A DNA stretch of 64,000 bases from Rikenellaceae bacterium (GTDB lineage: Bacteria > Bacteroidota > Bacteroidia > Bacteroidales > UBA932), in the NCBI GenBank assembly GCA_900771005.1, contig CAAGMI010000337.1, forward strand, positions 17,820 to 81,819, given 5' to 3'. Position numbers and translations under genes: made by a program. The stretch's first letter is position 1. Each line of letters starts with the position of its first letter. Below the pieces are notes generated by a model that had not been told where the DNA came from, ran no database searches, and saw only the letters and a list, made by a program, of their open reading frames with translations. Positions 50,460 to 59,647 of the stretch are shown piece after piece.

Positions 50460-53039
50460 ATGAAAAAGTTTTTGACGATATTTTCACTTATACTTGTCGG
50501 AGCTGCAGCGCTTGCGCAGACCTCCATCAATGTCCAGGCACCGAATCTTGTCGAGGTGGGTGAACAGTTTCAGATAACGTTCTCCGTGGAAGGTGAAGAT
50601 TCGCCTTCGGACTTCTCCTGGAATCAGGGTCCTGACTTCGATCTTGTATGGGGCCCGCAGCGCAGTTCTTCCGTATCTACCACGATAGTCAATGGAAAGC
50701 GGACAAAATCTTCGCAAACATCCTTCACATATATCGTAACAGCGAAAAAGGCTGGAAGTTTCACAATCCCTCAGGCTACTGCCAAACTGAAGGGGAAGGA
50801 GATTTCGTCCAAGGCCACTGGCATTGAAGCTGTGGCTGGCGGTACGTCTTCCGCTGTATCCGGTGGCAGTGGGGCTGGAAGCAGTTCAAGCCAGAGTGGG
50901 GAGGTGTCAAACGAGGATCTGTTCATGAAGCTGACGTTCAACAAGAACAGCGCGGTGGTCGGTGAAATAATCAAGGCAAACCTGAAACTTTATTCAAGAG
51001 TCAATATTGCCGGATTCGAAAATGCCAAACTGCCTATCTTCAATGGCTTCTGGAATCAGCAGCAGGTGCCTGACAACATAGAGTTCAGCCGTGAGAACTA
51101 CCACGGATCCATGTATTACGTCGCCACAATCCGCAGTTATACGCTTATTCCGCAGCAGGCCGGAGACCTTACTGTAGAACCTTCCGAACTGGTGTGTCTG
51201 GTCAATGAAAGGGTAAGCCACAGCTCCTCCAGAAGTATATTCGATGACTTTTTCCAAGATGATTATCGCACCATACGCAAGCGTGTTACGACTCCTGCCA
51301 CAACGATACACGTCAAAGCGCTGCCTTCGGGTGCTCCGGCTTCCTTCTATGGTGGCGTGGGCAAATTCAGTATTTCAGCGCGTCTGACTTCGGATTCCCT
51401 GAAAACCCACGATGCCGGGTCCATTGTCGTCACAGTGTCCGGAAACGGAAATATTTCCATGCTTGAAACGCCGAAAGTGTCTCTGCCTCTGGATTTCGAA
51501 TCCTATGACATAAAGGTAACCGACGATACTGGAGGTGATCAGAGCAAGACTTCCGGAAGCAAGGTGTTCGAATATCCTTTCATCCCGAGAAGTGCCGGAG
51601 AGTTCACGATAGATCCGATAGAATATTCATACTACGATATCTCGTCACGGAAGTATGTTACCCTTCGTACGGAACCGATGACGGTAAGGGTTGCCAAAGG
51701 GAATGAGAAGGAATCATCCGGGGCCGGACAACTTGTTCAGTCCTCGAACCAGAAAAACGTGAAGGACCTCGGATCTGATATAAGGTATATTGCGACCGAA
51801 GAGCCTAATTTCACACGTAAGGGTTCGTTCTATCTGTTCTCAACCGCATTCTGGGCTGTCCTTGCAGTCTTGCTGGCCGCAGGTGCCGGCCTTTACCTCG
51901 CGCTGAGGAAATCTGCTGCCAGAAAAGCTGATGTGGTGGGTACGAAGAACAGGGCAGCCACCAAGATGGCCCGCAAGAGGCTGTCAGCAGCAGGGGATTT
52001 CCTTGCAAAAGATCTTTATTCCGCTTTTTACGAGGAGCTTCACAAGGCTCTGCTGGGTTATGTCGGGGACAAGTTTGCGATTGATCCTGCAGACATGAGC
52101 AAGGAAAACATTTCCGAGAAACTGATTCAGGCCGGTGTAGGAGAAGAACTTGCCGGTTCGTATCTTTCTCTGCTCGATGACTGCGAATTTGCAAGATATG
52201 CTCCTAATGCCGGGCATGAAGCTATGAACGAGCATTATGAGAAATCACTGAACCTTATTTCTTCCGTGGATTCTTCCATAAAAAAACCTGTTGATTTGAA
52301 AAAGATAGTTCCTTTGCTTGCACTCCTTGTCTGTATCCCTCTCGGCGCTGCAGACTGGGATGATGGAGTCCAGGCATATTCAAACGGAGACTGGGAGACG
52401 GCGATACAGTGCTGGACAGACATTGAGGCCGAAGGTGTCGAGTCCGTTGACCTGTACTATAACCTTGGAAACGCCTATTACAAATCCGGTGACATAGCGC
52501 ACTCGATCCTTTATTTTGAAAGGGCGAAACGTCTGGATCCGTCAAATTCGGACGTGACCCACAATCTTGAATTTGTTCGTGCGCGGACCCAGGATAAGAT
52601 AGAGGAGGTTCCGGAAATCCTGATAGAGCAGATAGGACATAAGATGTGTCGGACCTTTTCAGGAAACACATGGACGGTTCTGTTCCTGATATTCATTGCA
52701 TTGACTGTCGCATGCGTGCTCCTCTATCTGCTGTCGAGGGAGACCGGGAAGAAGAAGCTGGGGTTTTATACCGGGATTGCGATGCTCGTGCTGTCATTGC
52801 TTTGTCTGGATTTCGCCCATTGGCAGTGGAGTGATTATCATCATGACAAGTCTGCAATTGTGATGAGTTCGGTGATATCGGTCAAGAGTTCACCTTCCGC
52901 CGAGTCTTCAACCGATTTGTTTATCCTTCATGACGGTACAAAGGTGAAAATTCTGGATCAGGTGGGCGAATGGAACAATATAGAGCTCGCTGACGGACGT
53001 CAGGGCTGGATAAAGGTTTCAGACATCGAGATCATATAA
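50460..53039 (+). CDS. BatD-BatE fusion protein
   Basis: 859 aa in one frame. Residues 1-19 are a signal peptide, about 20-440 are BatD beta-rich domains (VGEQFQITFSVEG, DFSWNQGPDF), helix about 457-482 then a cytoplasmic helical tail. Residues about 613-632 (LKKIVPLLALLVCIPLGAAD) look exactly like a second signal peptide, followed by TPR repeats (YYNLGNAYYKSGDIAHSILYF), two helices and a C-terminal SH3-like domain (800-859, IKVSDIEII). The second half is BatE, usually a separate gene. Leu613 is a TTG codon that could still start BatE alone. 21-nt convergent overlap with folC. Confidence 0.88.
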   Translation: MKKFLTIFSLILVGAAALAQTSINVQAPNLVEVGEQFQITFSVEGEDSPSDFSWNQGPDFDLVWGPQRSSSVSTTIVNGKRTKSSQTSFTYIVTAKKAGSFTIPQATAKLKGKEISSKATGIEAVAGGTSSAVSGGSGAGSSSSQSGEVSNEDLFMKLTFNKNSAVVGEIIKANLKLYSRVNIAGFENAKLPIFNGFWNQQQVPDNIEFSRENYHGSMYYVATIRSYTLIPQQAGDLTVEPSELVCLVNERVSHSSSRSIFDDFFQDDYRTIRKRVTTPATTIHVKALPSGAPASFYGGVGKFSISARLTSDSLKTHDAGSIVVTVSGNGNISMLETPKVSLPLDFESYDIKVTDDTGGDQSKTSGSKVFEYPFIPRSAGEFTIDPIEYSYYDISSRKYVTLRTEPMTVRVAKGNEKESSGAGQLVQSSNQKNVKDLGSDIRYIATEEPNFTRKGSFYLFSTAFWAVLAVLLAAGAGLYLALRKSAARKADVVGTKNRAATKMARKRLSAAGDFLAKDLYSAFYEELHKALLGYVGDKFAIDPADMSKENISEKLIQAGVGEELAGSYLSLLDDCEFARYAPNAGHEAMNEHYEKSLNLISSVDSSIKKPVDLKKIVPLLALLVCIPLGAADWDDGVQAYSNGDWETAIQCWTDIEAEGVESVDLYYNLGNAYYKSGDIAHSILYFERAKRLDPSNSDVTHNLEFVRARTQDKIEEVPEILIEQIGHKMCRTFSGNTWTVLFLIFIALTVACVLLYLLSRETGKKKLGFYTGIAMLVLSLLCLDFAHWQWSDYHHDKSAIVMSSVISVKSSPSAESSTDLFILHDGTKVKILDQVGEWNNIELADGRQGWIKVSDIEII

Positions 53040-54260
53040 AGGGATCGCTTCACAGACTACAAAAGTGCTTCCTCCTATATAGAGGAGGGATTGAGGGCCC
53101 GCCATTTTGCGGGCCTTGTTTATACCCTCCCTTACGCTGCCTGCGCTTTCAATGTCCAGATCCGGCCGTAATGCAGACAGCCTCCCGTACAGTTCGTCAG
53201 CCTTCATCGCTCTCGGGGTTTCCGGGGCTACGAGGATGTAGTGGGCCTTTGCCGGCATCAATGAAGAAATTGACTCAAGGTCCTTGTCTGCCATAACTCC
53301 GTACACTATGATGAGTTCCTTGCCGGATTTTTCCAGACTCGAAAAATTCAATTTCAGGGCAGGGGGATTGTGTCCTATGTCACATATGGTTTCGGGATTG
53401 TCGCATAACTTTTCCCATCTGCCGCGCAACCCCGTAATCTCGGAAGTGTGCTTCAACGCATCCAGAAGAGAATCATTTTTCGGGTAGCCAAGCAGTTTCA
53501 GTGCGTTCAAAGCAGTCGGAATATTGAGACTCTGGTATTCCCCCCTGAGGTCGGAAACAACGCCGGATGCCAATGAACTGTCCGCGAAAAGCAAAGGGGA
53601 TTCCTTCTCTGCGGCTTTGCTGATGAATACGGGATCCGTTTCGCTGTCATGTCCCCATACCAGTGCCGGTACATTTTTCTTGAATATGCCCGCTTTTTCT
53701 GCAGCGATCTTCTCTCTCGTATTACCCAGAAGTGCGCAATGGTCCAGACCTATGCTGGTGATTACGCTCAATTCGGGGGTGATGATGTTTGTGCTGTCCA
53801 GGCGTCCTCCCAACCCTGTCTCTATCACGGCATAGTCGACACCCGCTTTTTTGAACCACCAGAAAGCCATGCCGGTGGTGATTTCGAAGAAAGAAAGCCC
53901 GTTGCAGTCAAACGTTTCAAGGAATTCCCACACCTCTTTTCTGCCGATCATCCCTTCTCCAACCACTCTGATCCTCTCCCGGAAATCCAGGAGGTGAGGG
54001 GAAGTGTACAGACCGACCTTGAAACCCTGCGATGCGAGGCCGGCTGCCACCATCGATGACACGGATCCTTTTCCGTTGGTCCCGGCCACGTGAACGGTTC
54101 TGTATGCCTTCCACGGGTGATTCAGCATGCGGTCAAACTTTTCCATACCTTCAAGGCCCGGCTTGTAGGCTCCCGTTGTGAATCCTGCATTCTGAACCGA
54201 TGGAGACTGGGCGAACAGTTTCTCCATCCTTTCATTATATGCTGTCTCGGAGTAGTTCAT
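53019..54260 (-). CDS. folC: Folylpolyglutamate synthase / dihydrofolate synthase
   Basis: Adds glutamate to folates (and probably makes dihydrofolate), 413 aa. Start at ATG 54260 (MNYSETAYNERMEKLF), because a TAAATTTG -7 box at 54282-54275 lies between it and the in-frame ATG at 54341. P-loop is GTNGKGSVSS (from residue 60). YTSPHLLDFRERI, ETGLGGRLDSTN, SIGLDHCALLG and DIGHNPPA are the mur-ligase family motifs. Convergent with the bat operon. Confidence 0.95.
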   Translation of the reverse strand: MNYSETAYNERMEKLFAQSPSVQNAGFTTGAYKPGLEGMEKFDRMLNHPWKAYRTVHVAGTNGKGSVSSMVAAGLASQGFKVGLYTSPHLLDFRERIRVVGEGMIGRKEVWEFLETFDCNGLSFFEITTGMAFWWFKKAGVDYAVIETGLGGRLDSTNIITPELSVITSIGLDHCALLGNTREKIAAEKAGIFKKNVPALVWGHDSETDPVFISKAAEKESPLLFADSSLASGVVSDLRGEYQSLNIPTALNALKLLGYPKNDSLLDALKHTSEITGLRGRWEKLCDNPETICDIGHNPPALKLNFSSLEKSGKELIIVYGVMADKDLESISSLMPAKAHYILVAPETPRAMKADELYGRLSALRPDLDIESAGSVREGINKARKMAGPQSLLYIGGSTFVVCEAIPLYDLDV

Positions 54261-54307
54261 ATTGCAACTGAAATCAAATTTAGTTATTTTTACACGATTT
54301 TCTAACC

Positions 54308-55444
54308 ATGACCGCTGAAAAGACGTCACCTTTACTGTCAAAGTTCATTATTGACGGTGTGCCTCAGGAGTTGACTCCATTGCAACTTCTCGGGGGCGTT
54401 CTGGATGGTCCGGTGGCCGAATCGCTTCGTGGCTCCGGGGCTGCAGGCGAGATCGTGGACGAAACGGTGGACCCTGTGTGTGCCCGTCACGAGTATGATT
54501 CATCGAGAGTTGACGAATATCTTGCAGGAGTGATTGAGACAAAGAGGACTTTCCCTATTCTTTTCTCCGATTCGTGTACGAGAAGCAGGATTGCGTTCTG
54601 CCTGATGGAAACGCTTTGGAAAAACGGGCATTTCCGCATAGGGGATATAGCTCTCAAACTTGCATGGAAATGGAATTCGGCCGCTTTGGGGAATATGTCC
54701 GCGTTTTACTCATCGGTTCAGGCTGCTGCAGATTATATTGACGGGCTCGGCATAAGAGCGGACGGGTGCTCATATGCAGAATCCAGGTCCGCTTGCGATT
54801 TCTCGGTCAAAGCAGCCCTCGCCCTTGCCCCTGATGGGGATGAAGAGTCTTTTGTAGAACTTCCATACAGGGTGTCCAGGGCCAGGATGTGTAATGCCAG
54901 AGCCTGCCCTTCCACCTTGATACCGGATGCCAAAAGCTGGGTCGTCTACATTCCTTTCGAGTCTTCTGACTACAGGTTGGGCGGTTCCCTGCTGGCTCAA
55001 TATCTCAAGCTTAACGGCGGTGTCCCTCCCCAGATAGGTGACGCGGATTATTTTATAGATTGCTATGAAGTCGTACGTGAGCTTGTTGAGGACGGCATCA
55101 TCATATCCGCGCAGGCTGTGGGAGACGGAGGACTTCTGTCAGCCGTTCACAGAATGTCTTCCGAAGGTGTAGGAATGACGATCGATCTTTCTGACATCAT
55201 GAAAGCATTTGAGGAGACGGAAGTGTCAAGAGTCCTTTTTGCAGAGGTTCCGGGTGTCATCATTCAGATCAGGGATATCGATTTTGATTACCTTGATGCG
55301 GAATTGCTGCTGCAGGATGTGGCATTTTTCCCGTTGGGACATCCTTCACCGGACAACGAAAACGTCAGAATAAAGGCTTCGGCCAAAACAGGAATACAAA
55401 CCATACTGGAGTCACTTATGCATAATGCAGAAGGAGAAGACTAA
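54308..55444 (+). CDS. Degenerate PurL-like (FGAM synthase AIRS-domain) protein
   Basis: 378 aa protein of unknown function, related to the second half of phosphoribosylformylglycinamidine synthase. Residues 117-150 (ALKLAWKWNSAALGNMSAFY, then VQAAADYIDGLGI) resemble the PurL stretch SANWMWAAK...LYDAVEALSDF..ELGI. Residues 223-231 (RLGGSLLAQ) and 270-296 (AVGDGGLLSAVHRM) match RLGGSALAQ and HDRSDGGL. Where PurL has the catalytic PVGKDSLSM loop this protein has ADGCSYAES, so the enzyme is probably dead. No glutaminase domain. It lies 1 nt before phoH. Confidence 0.65.
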   Translation: MTAEKTSPLLSKFIIDGVPQELTPLQLLGGVLDGPVAESLRGSGAAGEIVDETVDPVCARHEYDSSRVDEYLAGVIETKRTFPILFSDSCTRSRIAFCLMETLWKNGHFRIGDIALKLAWKWNSAALGNMSAFYSSVQAAADYIDGLGIRADGCSYAESRSACDFSVKAALALAPDGDEESFVELPYRVSRARMCNARACPSTLIPDAKSWVVYIPFESSDYRLGGSLLAQYLKLNGGVPPQIGDADYFIDCYEVVRELVEDGIIISAQAVGDGGLLSAVHRMSSEGVGMTIDLSDIMKAFEETEVSRVLFAEVPGVIIQIRDIDFDYLDAELLLQDVAFFPLGHPSPDNENVRIKASAKTGIQTILESLMHNAEGED

Positions 55445-55445
55445 T

Positions 55446-56771
55446 ATGAGCAAACAGAAAATTTTCGTGCTGGATACCAACATAATCCTTCACGACCACA
55501 AGGCTATCCGTCACTTCCAGGACAACAATATCGTGATTCCGATTGCGGTAATCGAAGAGTTGGATAAATTCAAGAAAGGCAACGACGCTCTCGCTTATAA
55601 CGCCAGAGGTTTCGTGCGGGACCTTGACAGGATTACTGAGGGCAAGATGTTCGGGACGGATGGTGTTCCTATAGGAAAGGGCCTGGGAAAGATCAAGATA
55701 GAGCCGAACCATCCTTTCCCTGATAATATGAAGGACCTGTTTGCGGATGATATCCAGGACCACAGGATTCTTGCTACGGCAATATGGGTCAGGGATACCC
55801 ATCCGGACACCTTCGTGGCTCTGGTCACTAAGGATGTAAACCTCAGGATGAAGTCCAAGGCTGCCGGGATGGAAGTGCAGGATTATCTGACGGACAGGGT
55901 CGGGGAGCAGAGGATCGAGGATTCTCAGAAAGAGGTTCAGGATATGGTCCTGGAGGATGATCTTATGCAGAAGTTGTGCTACGGCCCTGATTCTTCCATC
56001 GAATGGAAGGAAGCCAGGCCGAACCAGCTTTTCAAGTTCAGATGGAAGGGTGCCAGAGAAGAGGTCGTAACCGGAAGGTATGACGCGGACAAAGGCAGGG
56101 TGGTCTTTGTCAGGGAGAGGGAAGCCTATGGTATCAAGCCGAGGAACGTGGAGCAGAAATTTGCCCTGGATGCCTGTCTTAATCCGAAAGTGGAACTCGT
56201 TTCACTTACCGGAGGTGCCGGTACGGGGAAGACGCTTCTTGCCCTTGCCGCTGCCTTGGAGCAGGAACAGGAGTATGAACAGATAATTCTTTCAAGACCT
56301 ACGGTTATTCTCGGCAATCAGGACATCGGATTCCTTCCGGGAGATCAGAAGACGAAGATGTCACCGTTCCTTCAGCCTCTTATGGACAATCTCAATGTCA
56401 TCAAGGCTCAGTTCAAGCCGACTTCCCGTCAGGCCTTGAGGATAGACAGCATGCTGACTCAGGAGAAACTCCTTATCGAGCCGCTGGCATACATCCGCGG
56501 AAGGAGCCTCGGAAAATGTTTCTTCATAATCGATGAGGCCCAGAACCTCACTCCGCACGAAATAAAGACCATCATAACAAGGGCCGGACAGGGCACGAAG
56601 ATGGTGTTCACGGGGGATGTGTTCCAGATAGACCAGCCTTATTTGGACCAGTGGTCCAATGGTTTGACGCATCTCGGCGAGAAGATGGCCGGGCAGAAAC
56701 TGTTCGAACATGTGTTCCTCAGAAAGGGGGAAAGAAGCGAATTGTCAGAATTAGCATCTAAATTGTTGTAA
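55446..56771 (+). CDS. PIN domain-PhoH family ATPase
   Basis: 441 aa. N-terminal PIN RNase-like domain (VLDTNIILHDHKAI with the metal-binding Asp; VIEELDKFKKG) and C-terminal PhoH ATPase with Walker A TGGAGTGKTLLALAAA (about residues 254-269) and Walker B FFIIDEAQNLTPHEIKTII. PhoH2-type proteins act on RNA in other bacteria. ATG 55446 is used; an in-frame ATG at 55425 lies within the upstream gene. Length is normal. Confidence 0.93.
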   Translation: MSKQKIFVLDTNIILHDHKAIRHFQDNNIVIPIAVIEELDKFKKGNDALAYNARGFVRDLDRITEGKMFGTDGVPIGKGLGKIKIEPNHPFPDNMKDLFADDIQDHRILATAIWVRDTHPDTFVALVTKDVNLRMKSKAAGMEVQDYLTDRVGEQRIEDSQKEVQDMVLEDDLMQKLCYGPDSSIEWKEARPNQLFKFRWKGAREEVVTGRYDADKGRVVFVREREAYGIKPRNVEQKFALDACLNPKVELVSLTGGAGTGKTLLALAAALEQEQEYEQIILSRPTVILGNQDIGFLPGDQKTKMSPFLQPLMDNLNVIKAQFKPTSRQALRIDSMLTQEKLLIEPLAYIRGRSLGKCFFIIDEAQNLTPHEIKTIITRAGQGTKMVFTGDVFQIDQPYLDQWSNGLTHLGEKMAGQKLFEHVFLRKGERSELSELASKLL

Positions 56772-56816
56772 ATTTTTACTAAATTCGCGGTTTCGAAATC
56801 ATTAAGTAAAAAATAT

Positions 56817-59543
56817 ATGTTTGAGAACAAGAAAAGAGTTTATCGTTTCGGCGGAAAAACCGCTGAGGGAGATGGCTCAATGAGAGAGCTCCTTGGTGGA
56901 AAAGGAGCCAACTTGGCTGAAATGAGCCGTTTGGGAATGCCTGTTCCTGCAGGCTTCACGATTACAACAGAGTGCTGCGCTGAGTATTATCAACTCGGAG
57001 GTGGCTATTCGGAAGATCTTAAGAAGGATGTTGCAGCAGCCCTCAAGGCTACTGAGGAACTTATGGGAAAGAAGTTCGGCGATCCTGTCGATCCGCTTCT
57101 CGTAAGTTGCCGTTCAGGTGCGCGCAGCAGTATGCCTGGTATGATGGATACGATCCTCAATATCGGTCTCTGCTCCGCAACCCTTCCTGGAATGATAAAG
57201 AAGACCAACAATCCCCGTTTCGTATACGATGCTTACAGACGTCTTATCATGATGTACTCCGATGTCGTTATGGAAAAGGCGGAAGGAATCGAGCCGGCAG
57301 ACGGACAGGGTATCCGTCAGCAGCTTGACCGCATGATGGAAGAGGTTAAGAACGCCAAAGGTTACAAGTCAGATACGGAACTTACCGCAGAGGAGCTCAA
57401 GGAGCTTTGCGACAAGTTCAAGGTCAAGGTAAAGGAAGTTCTCGGAGTAGAATTCCCTGATACAGCCGAAGCTCAGCTTTGGGGCTCCATCGGTGGAGTT
57501 TTCAAGTCCTGGAACGGAAAGCGTGCCATCGCTTATCGTCGCATAGAGAAGATTCCTGATGACTGGGGTACCGCAGTGAACGTTCAGTCAATGGTATTCG
57601 GTAATATGGGTGATACTTCTGCTACAGGTGTGGCATTCTCACGCAACCCGGCTACAGGAGACAACAAATTCTACGGAGAATGGCTCATCAATGCTCAGGG
57701 CGAGGATGTAGTGGCAGGTATCCGTACACCTAACCCTCTCAACGAGGCTACCAAGAATGAGCACAACAAGGATCTTGCATCTCTTGAAAAGGCTATGCCT
57801 GAGGTTTATGCCGAGCTTGATGACATCCGCAAGAGACTTGAATCTCATTTCCACGATATGCAGGATATAGAGTTCACTATCCAGGAGGGACATCTCTGGA
57901 TGCTTCAGTGCCGTATCGGAAAACGTACAGGTATTGCAGCCCTTCAGATGGCTATGGATATGTTGGGCGAAGGAATGATCGATGAGAAGACAGCTATCCT
58001 CAGAGTTTCTCCGTCACAGCTTGATGAAATACTTCACCCTATCCTCGACCCTTCATCAGAGAAGAAGTCAGACGTGATTGCCCAGGGTCTCCCTGCATCA
58101 CCTGGTGGAGCTGTAGGAACAATCGTGTTCACATCAGAAGCTGCCATGGAGGCGGCTGCAAAGGGAGAGAAAGTCATCCTTATCCGTGAGGAAACATCTC
58201 CTGAGGACATCGAGGGTATGAGGGCTTCCGCCGGCATCCTTACAACACGTGGAGGTATGACTTCACACGCAGCTCTCGTAGCTCGCGGATGGGGTAAGTG
58301 CTGTATCGTAGGATGCGAGGCTATGAAGATCAACTTCGCTGCCAAGACCGTATCTTTCGAAGGTAGCAACAAGACATACAAGGAAGGTGACTGGTTCAGT
58401 CTCAATGGCTCAAAGGGCGTTGTTTATGCAGACAAGATTGAGACTATGGATGCATCGGAGAATCCTCTGTTCGTCAACTTCATGAGCATTGTCGACAAAT
58501 ATCGCAAGTTGGGAATCCGCACAAACGCAGATACACCTGAGGATGCACAGAGAGCACTTCAGTTCGGAGCGGAAGGTATCGGACTCTTCCGTATCGAGCA
58601 TATGTTCTACGGCAAGAATTCAGAAATTCCTCTTGCAAAACTTCGCAAGATGATATTGTGCGATACAGAAGAGGAACGCAGACTCGCACTCGGTGAACTT
58701 GAACCGTTCATCAAGGCTTCAGTCAAGAGCACGCTCCGTATCATGAACGGAAAGCCGGTTGTATTCCGTCTTCTCGACCCTCCTCTTCACGAGTTTGTCC
58801 CTAGGAGCGAGGACAAGAAGGAAGAACTTGCAGAGGAACTTGGAATCTCAGCAAAAGAGATTGACAAGAGAGGTGAAAATCTTCACGAGGTCAATCCTAT
58901 GATGGGGCACCGTGGAGTACGTCTCCATATTACATATCCTCTTATTGCGGAGACACAGTACAGGGCTATCTTCTCAGCGACTGCAGAACTTCTTGCAGAA
59001 GGACTCAATCCTATGCCTGAGATTATGATTCCTGTTACCATTTCAGCACGCGAGCTTGAATTCCAGAAGGCACATTGTGAGAAGATACGCGTTGAGGTTG
59101 AGGGCCAGACCAGCCAGTATATCGACTATCATTTCGGAACGATGATCGAGATTCCGCGTGCAGCTCTCACCGCTGACCGTATGGCACGTACCGCAGAGTT
59201 CTTCTCATTCGGTACCAATGACCTTACACAGATGACGTTCGGCTTCTCACGTGATGATGTCGGAACATTCATGGGAGATTATCTTGGAAACAAGATCCTT
59301 GATGCTGATCCGTTCCAGACCATTGATGTAAAGGGTGTCGGCAAACTTGTCGAGTATGGCGTACAGAATGGCCGCAGCAGAAGAAGCGACCTCAAGTGCG
59401 GTATCTGTGGCGAGCATGGTGGAGATCCTGATTCAATCAAGTTCTTCAACAAGATCGGTCTTGATTATGTCAGCTGCTCTCCGTTCCGCGTTCCTATCGC
59501 AAGACTTGCAGCGGCACAGGCAGCAATCAATCAGGGTAATTAA
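56817..59543 (+). CDS. ppdK: Pyruvate, phosphate dikinase
   Basis: Interconverts pyruvate/ATP/Pi and PEP/AMP/PPi, 908 aa. N-terminal nucleotide-binding domain (LLGGKGANLAEMSRLGMPVPAGFTIT; key GGKGANLAEM), central phosphohistidine domain with the catalytic His in TRGGMTSHAALVARGWGKCC, and C-terminal PEP/pyruvate barrel with FSFGTNDLTQMTFGFSRDD and CGICGEHGGDP. 45 nt after phoH; ended by the hairpin at 59561-59600. In anaerobic gut Bacteroidetes it serves PPi-linked glycolysis. Confidence 0.98.
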   Translation: MFENKKRVYRFGGKTAEGDGSMRELLGGKGANLAEMSRLGMPVPAGFTITTECCAEYYQLGGGYSEDLKKDVAAALKATEELMGKKFGDPVDPLLVSCRSGARSSMPGMMDTILNIGLCSATLPGMIKKTNNPRFVYDAYRRLIMMYSDVVMEKAEGIEPADGQGIRQQLDRMMEEVKNAKGYKSDTELTAEELKELCDKFKVKVKEVLGVEFPDTAEAQLWGSIGGVFKSWNGKRAIAYRRIEKIPDDWGTAVNVQSMVFGNMGDTSATGVAFSRNPATGDNKFYGEWLINAQGEDVVAGIRTPNPLNEATKNEHNKDLASLEKAMPEVYAELDDIRKRLESHFHDMQDIEFTIQEGHLWMLQCRIGKRTGIAALQMAMDMLGEGMIDEKTAILRVSPSQLDEILHPILDPSSEKKSDVIAQGLPASPGGAVGTIVFTSEAAMEAAAKGEKVILIREETSPEDIEGMRASAGILTTRGGMTSHAALVARGWGKCCIVGCEAMKINFAAKTVSFEGSNKTYKEGDWFSLNGSKGVVYADKIETMDASENPLFVNFMSIVDKYRKLGIRTNADTPEDAQRALQFGAEGIGLFRIEHMFYGKNSEIPLAKLRKMILCDTEEERRLALGELEPFIKASVKSTLRIMNGKPVVFRLLDPPLHEFVPRSEDKKEELAEELGISAKEIDKRGENLHEVNPMMGHRGVRLHITYPLIAETQYRAIFSATAELLAEGLNPMPEIMIPVTISARELEFQKAHCEKIRVEVEGQTSQYIDYHFGTMIEIPRAALTADRMARTAEFFSFGTNDLTQMTFGFSRDDVGTFMGDYLGNKILDADPFQTIDVKGVGKLVEYGVQNGRSRRSDLKCGICGEHGGDPDSIKFFNKIGLDYVSCSPFRVPIARLAAAQAAINQGN

Positions 59544-59560
59544 CAGATTCCCGAAATAAT

Positions 59561-59600
59561 AAGAAAACCGGTCAGGCAAACATCCGACCGGTTTTTCTTA
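59561..59600 (+). terminator. Intrinsic terminator downstream of ppdK
   Basis: AAAACCGGTC (59564-59573) pairs with GACCGGTTTT (59586-59595), 12-nt loop, followed by TCTTAT; flanking AAG/CTT can extend the stem. Starts 18 nt past the ppdK stop. A following TAGATTTG (59617-59624) may be the glyA -7 box. Confidence 0.9.
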
Positions 59601-59616
59601 TATGCATCTTTTTGTG

Positions 59617-59624
59617 TAGATTTG
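59617..59624 (+). promoter_or_regulatory. Putative -7 box of glyA
   Basis: TAGATTTG matches TAnnTTTG exactly and lies 23 nt before the glyA ATG. The -33 position (a T run from the ppdK terminator) lacks a clear TTTG, so the promoter is plausible but not fully consensus. Confidence 0.5.
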
Positions 59625-59647
59625 TAGTACCAAATATTATATAGGTA

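Noticed and set aside
44979..53039. bat operon considered as a novel defence or secretion system
   Set aside because: Gene order MoxR, DUF58, BatA, B, C, D, E matches the known Bacteroidetes aerotolerance operon; only the fusion and the unnamed third gene are noteworthy.
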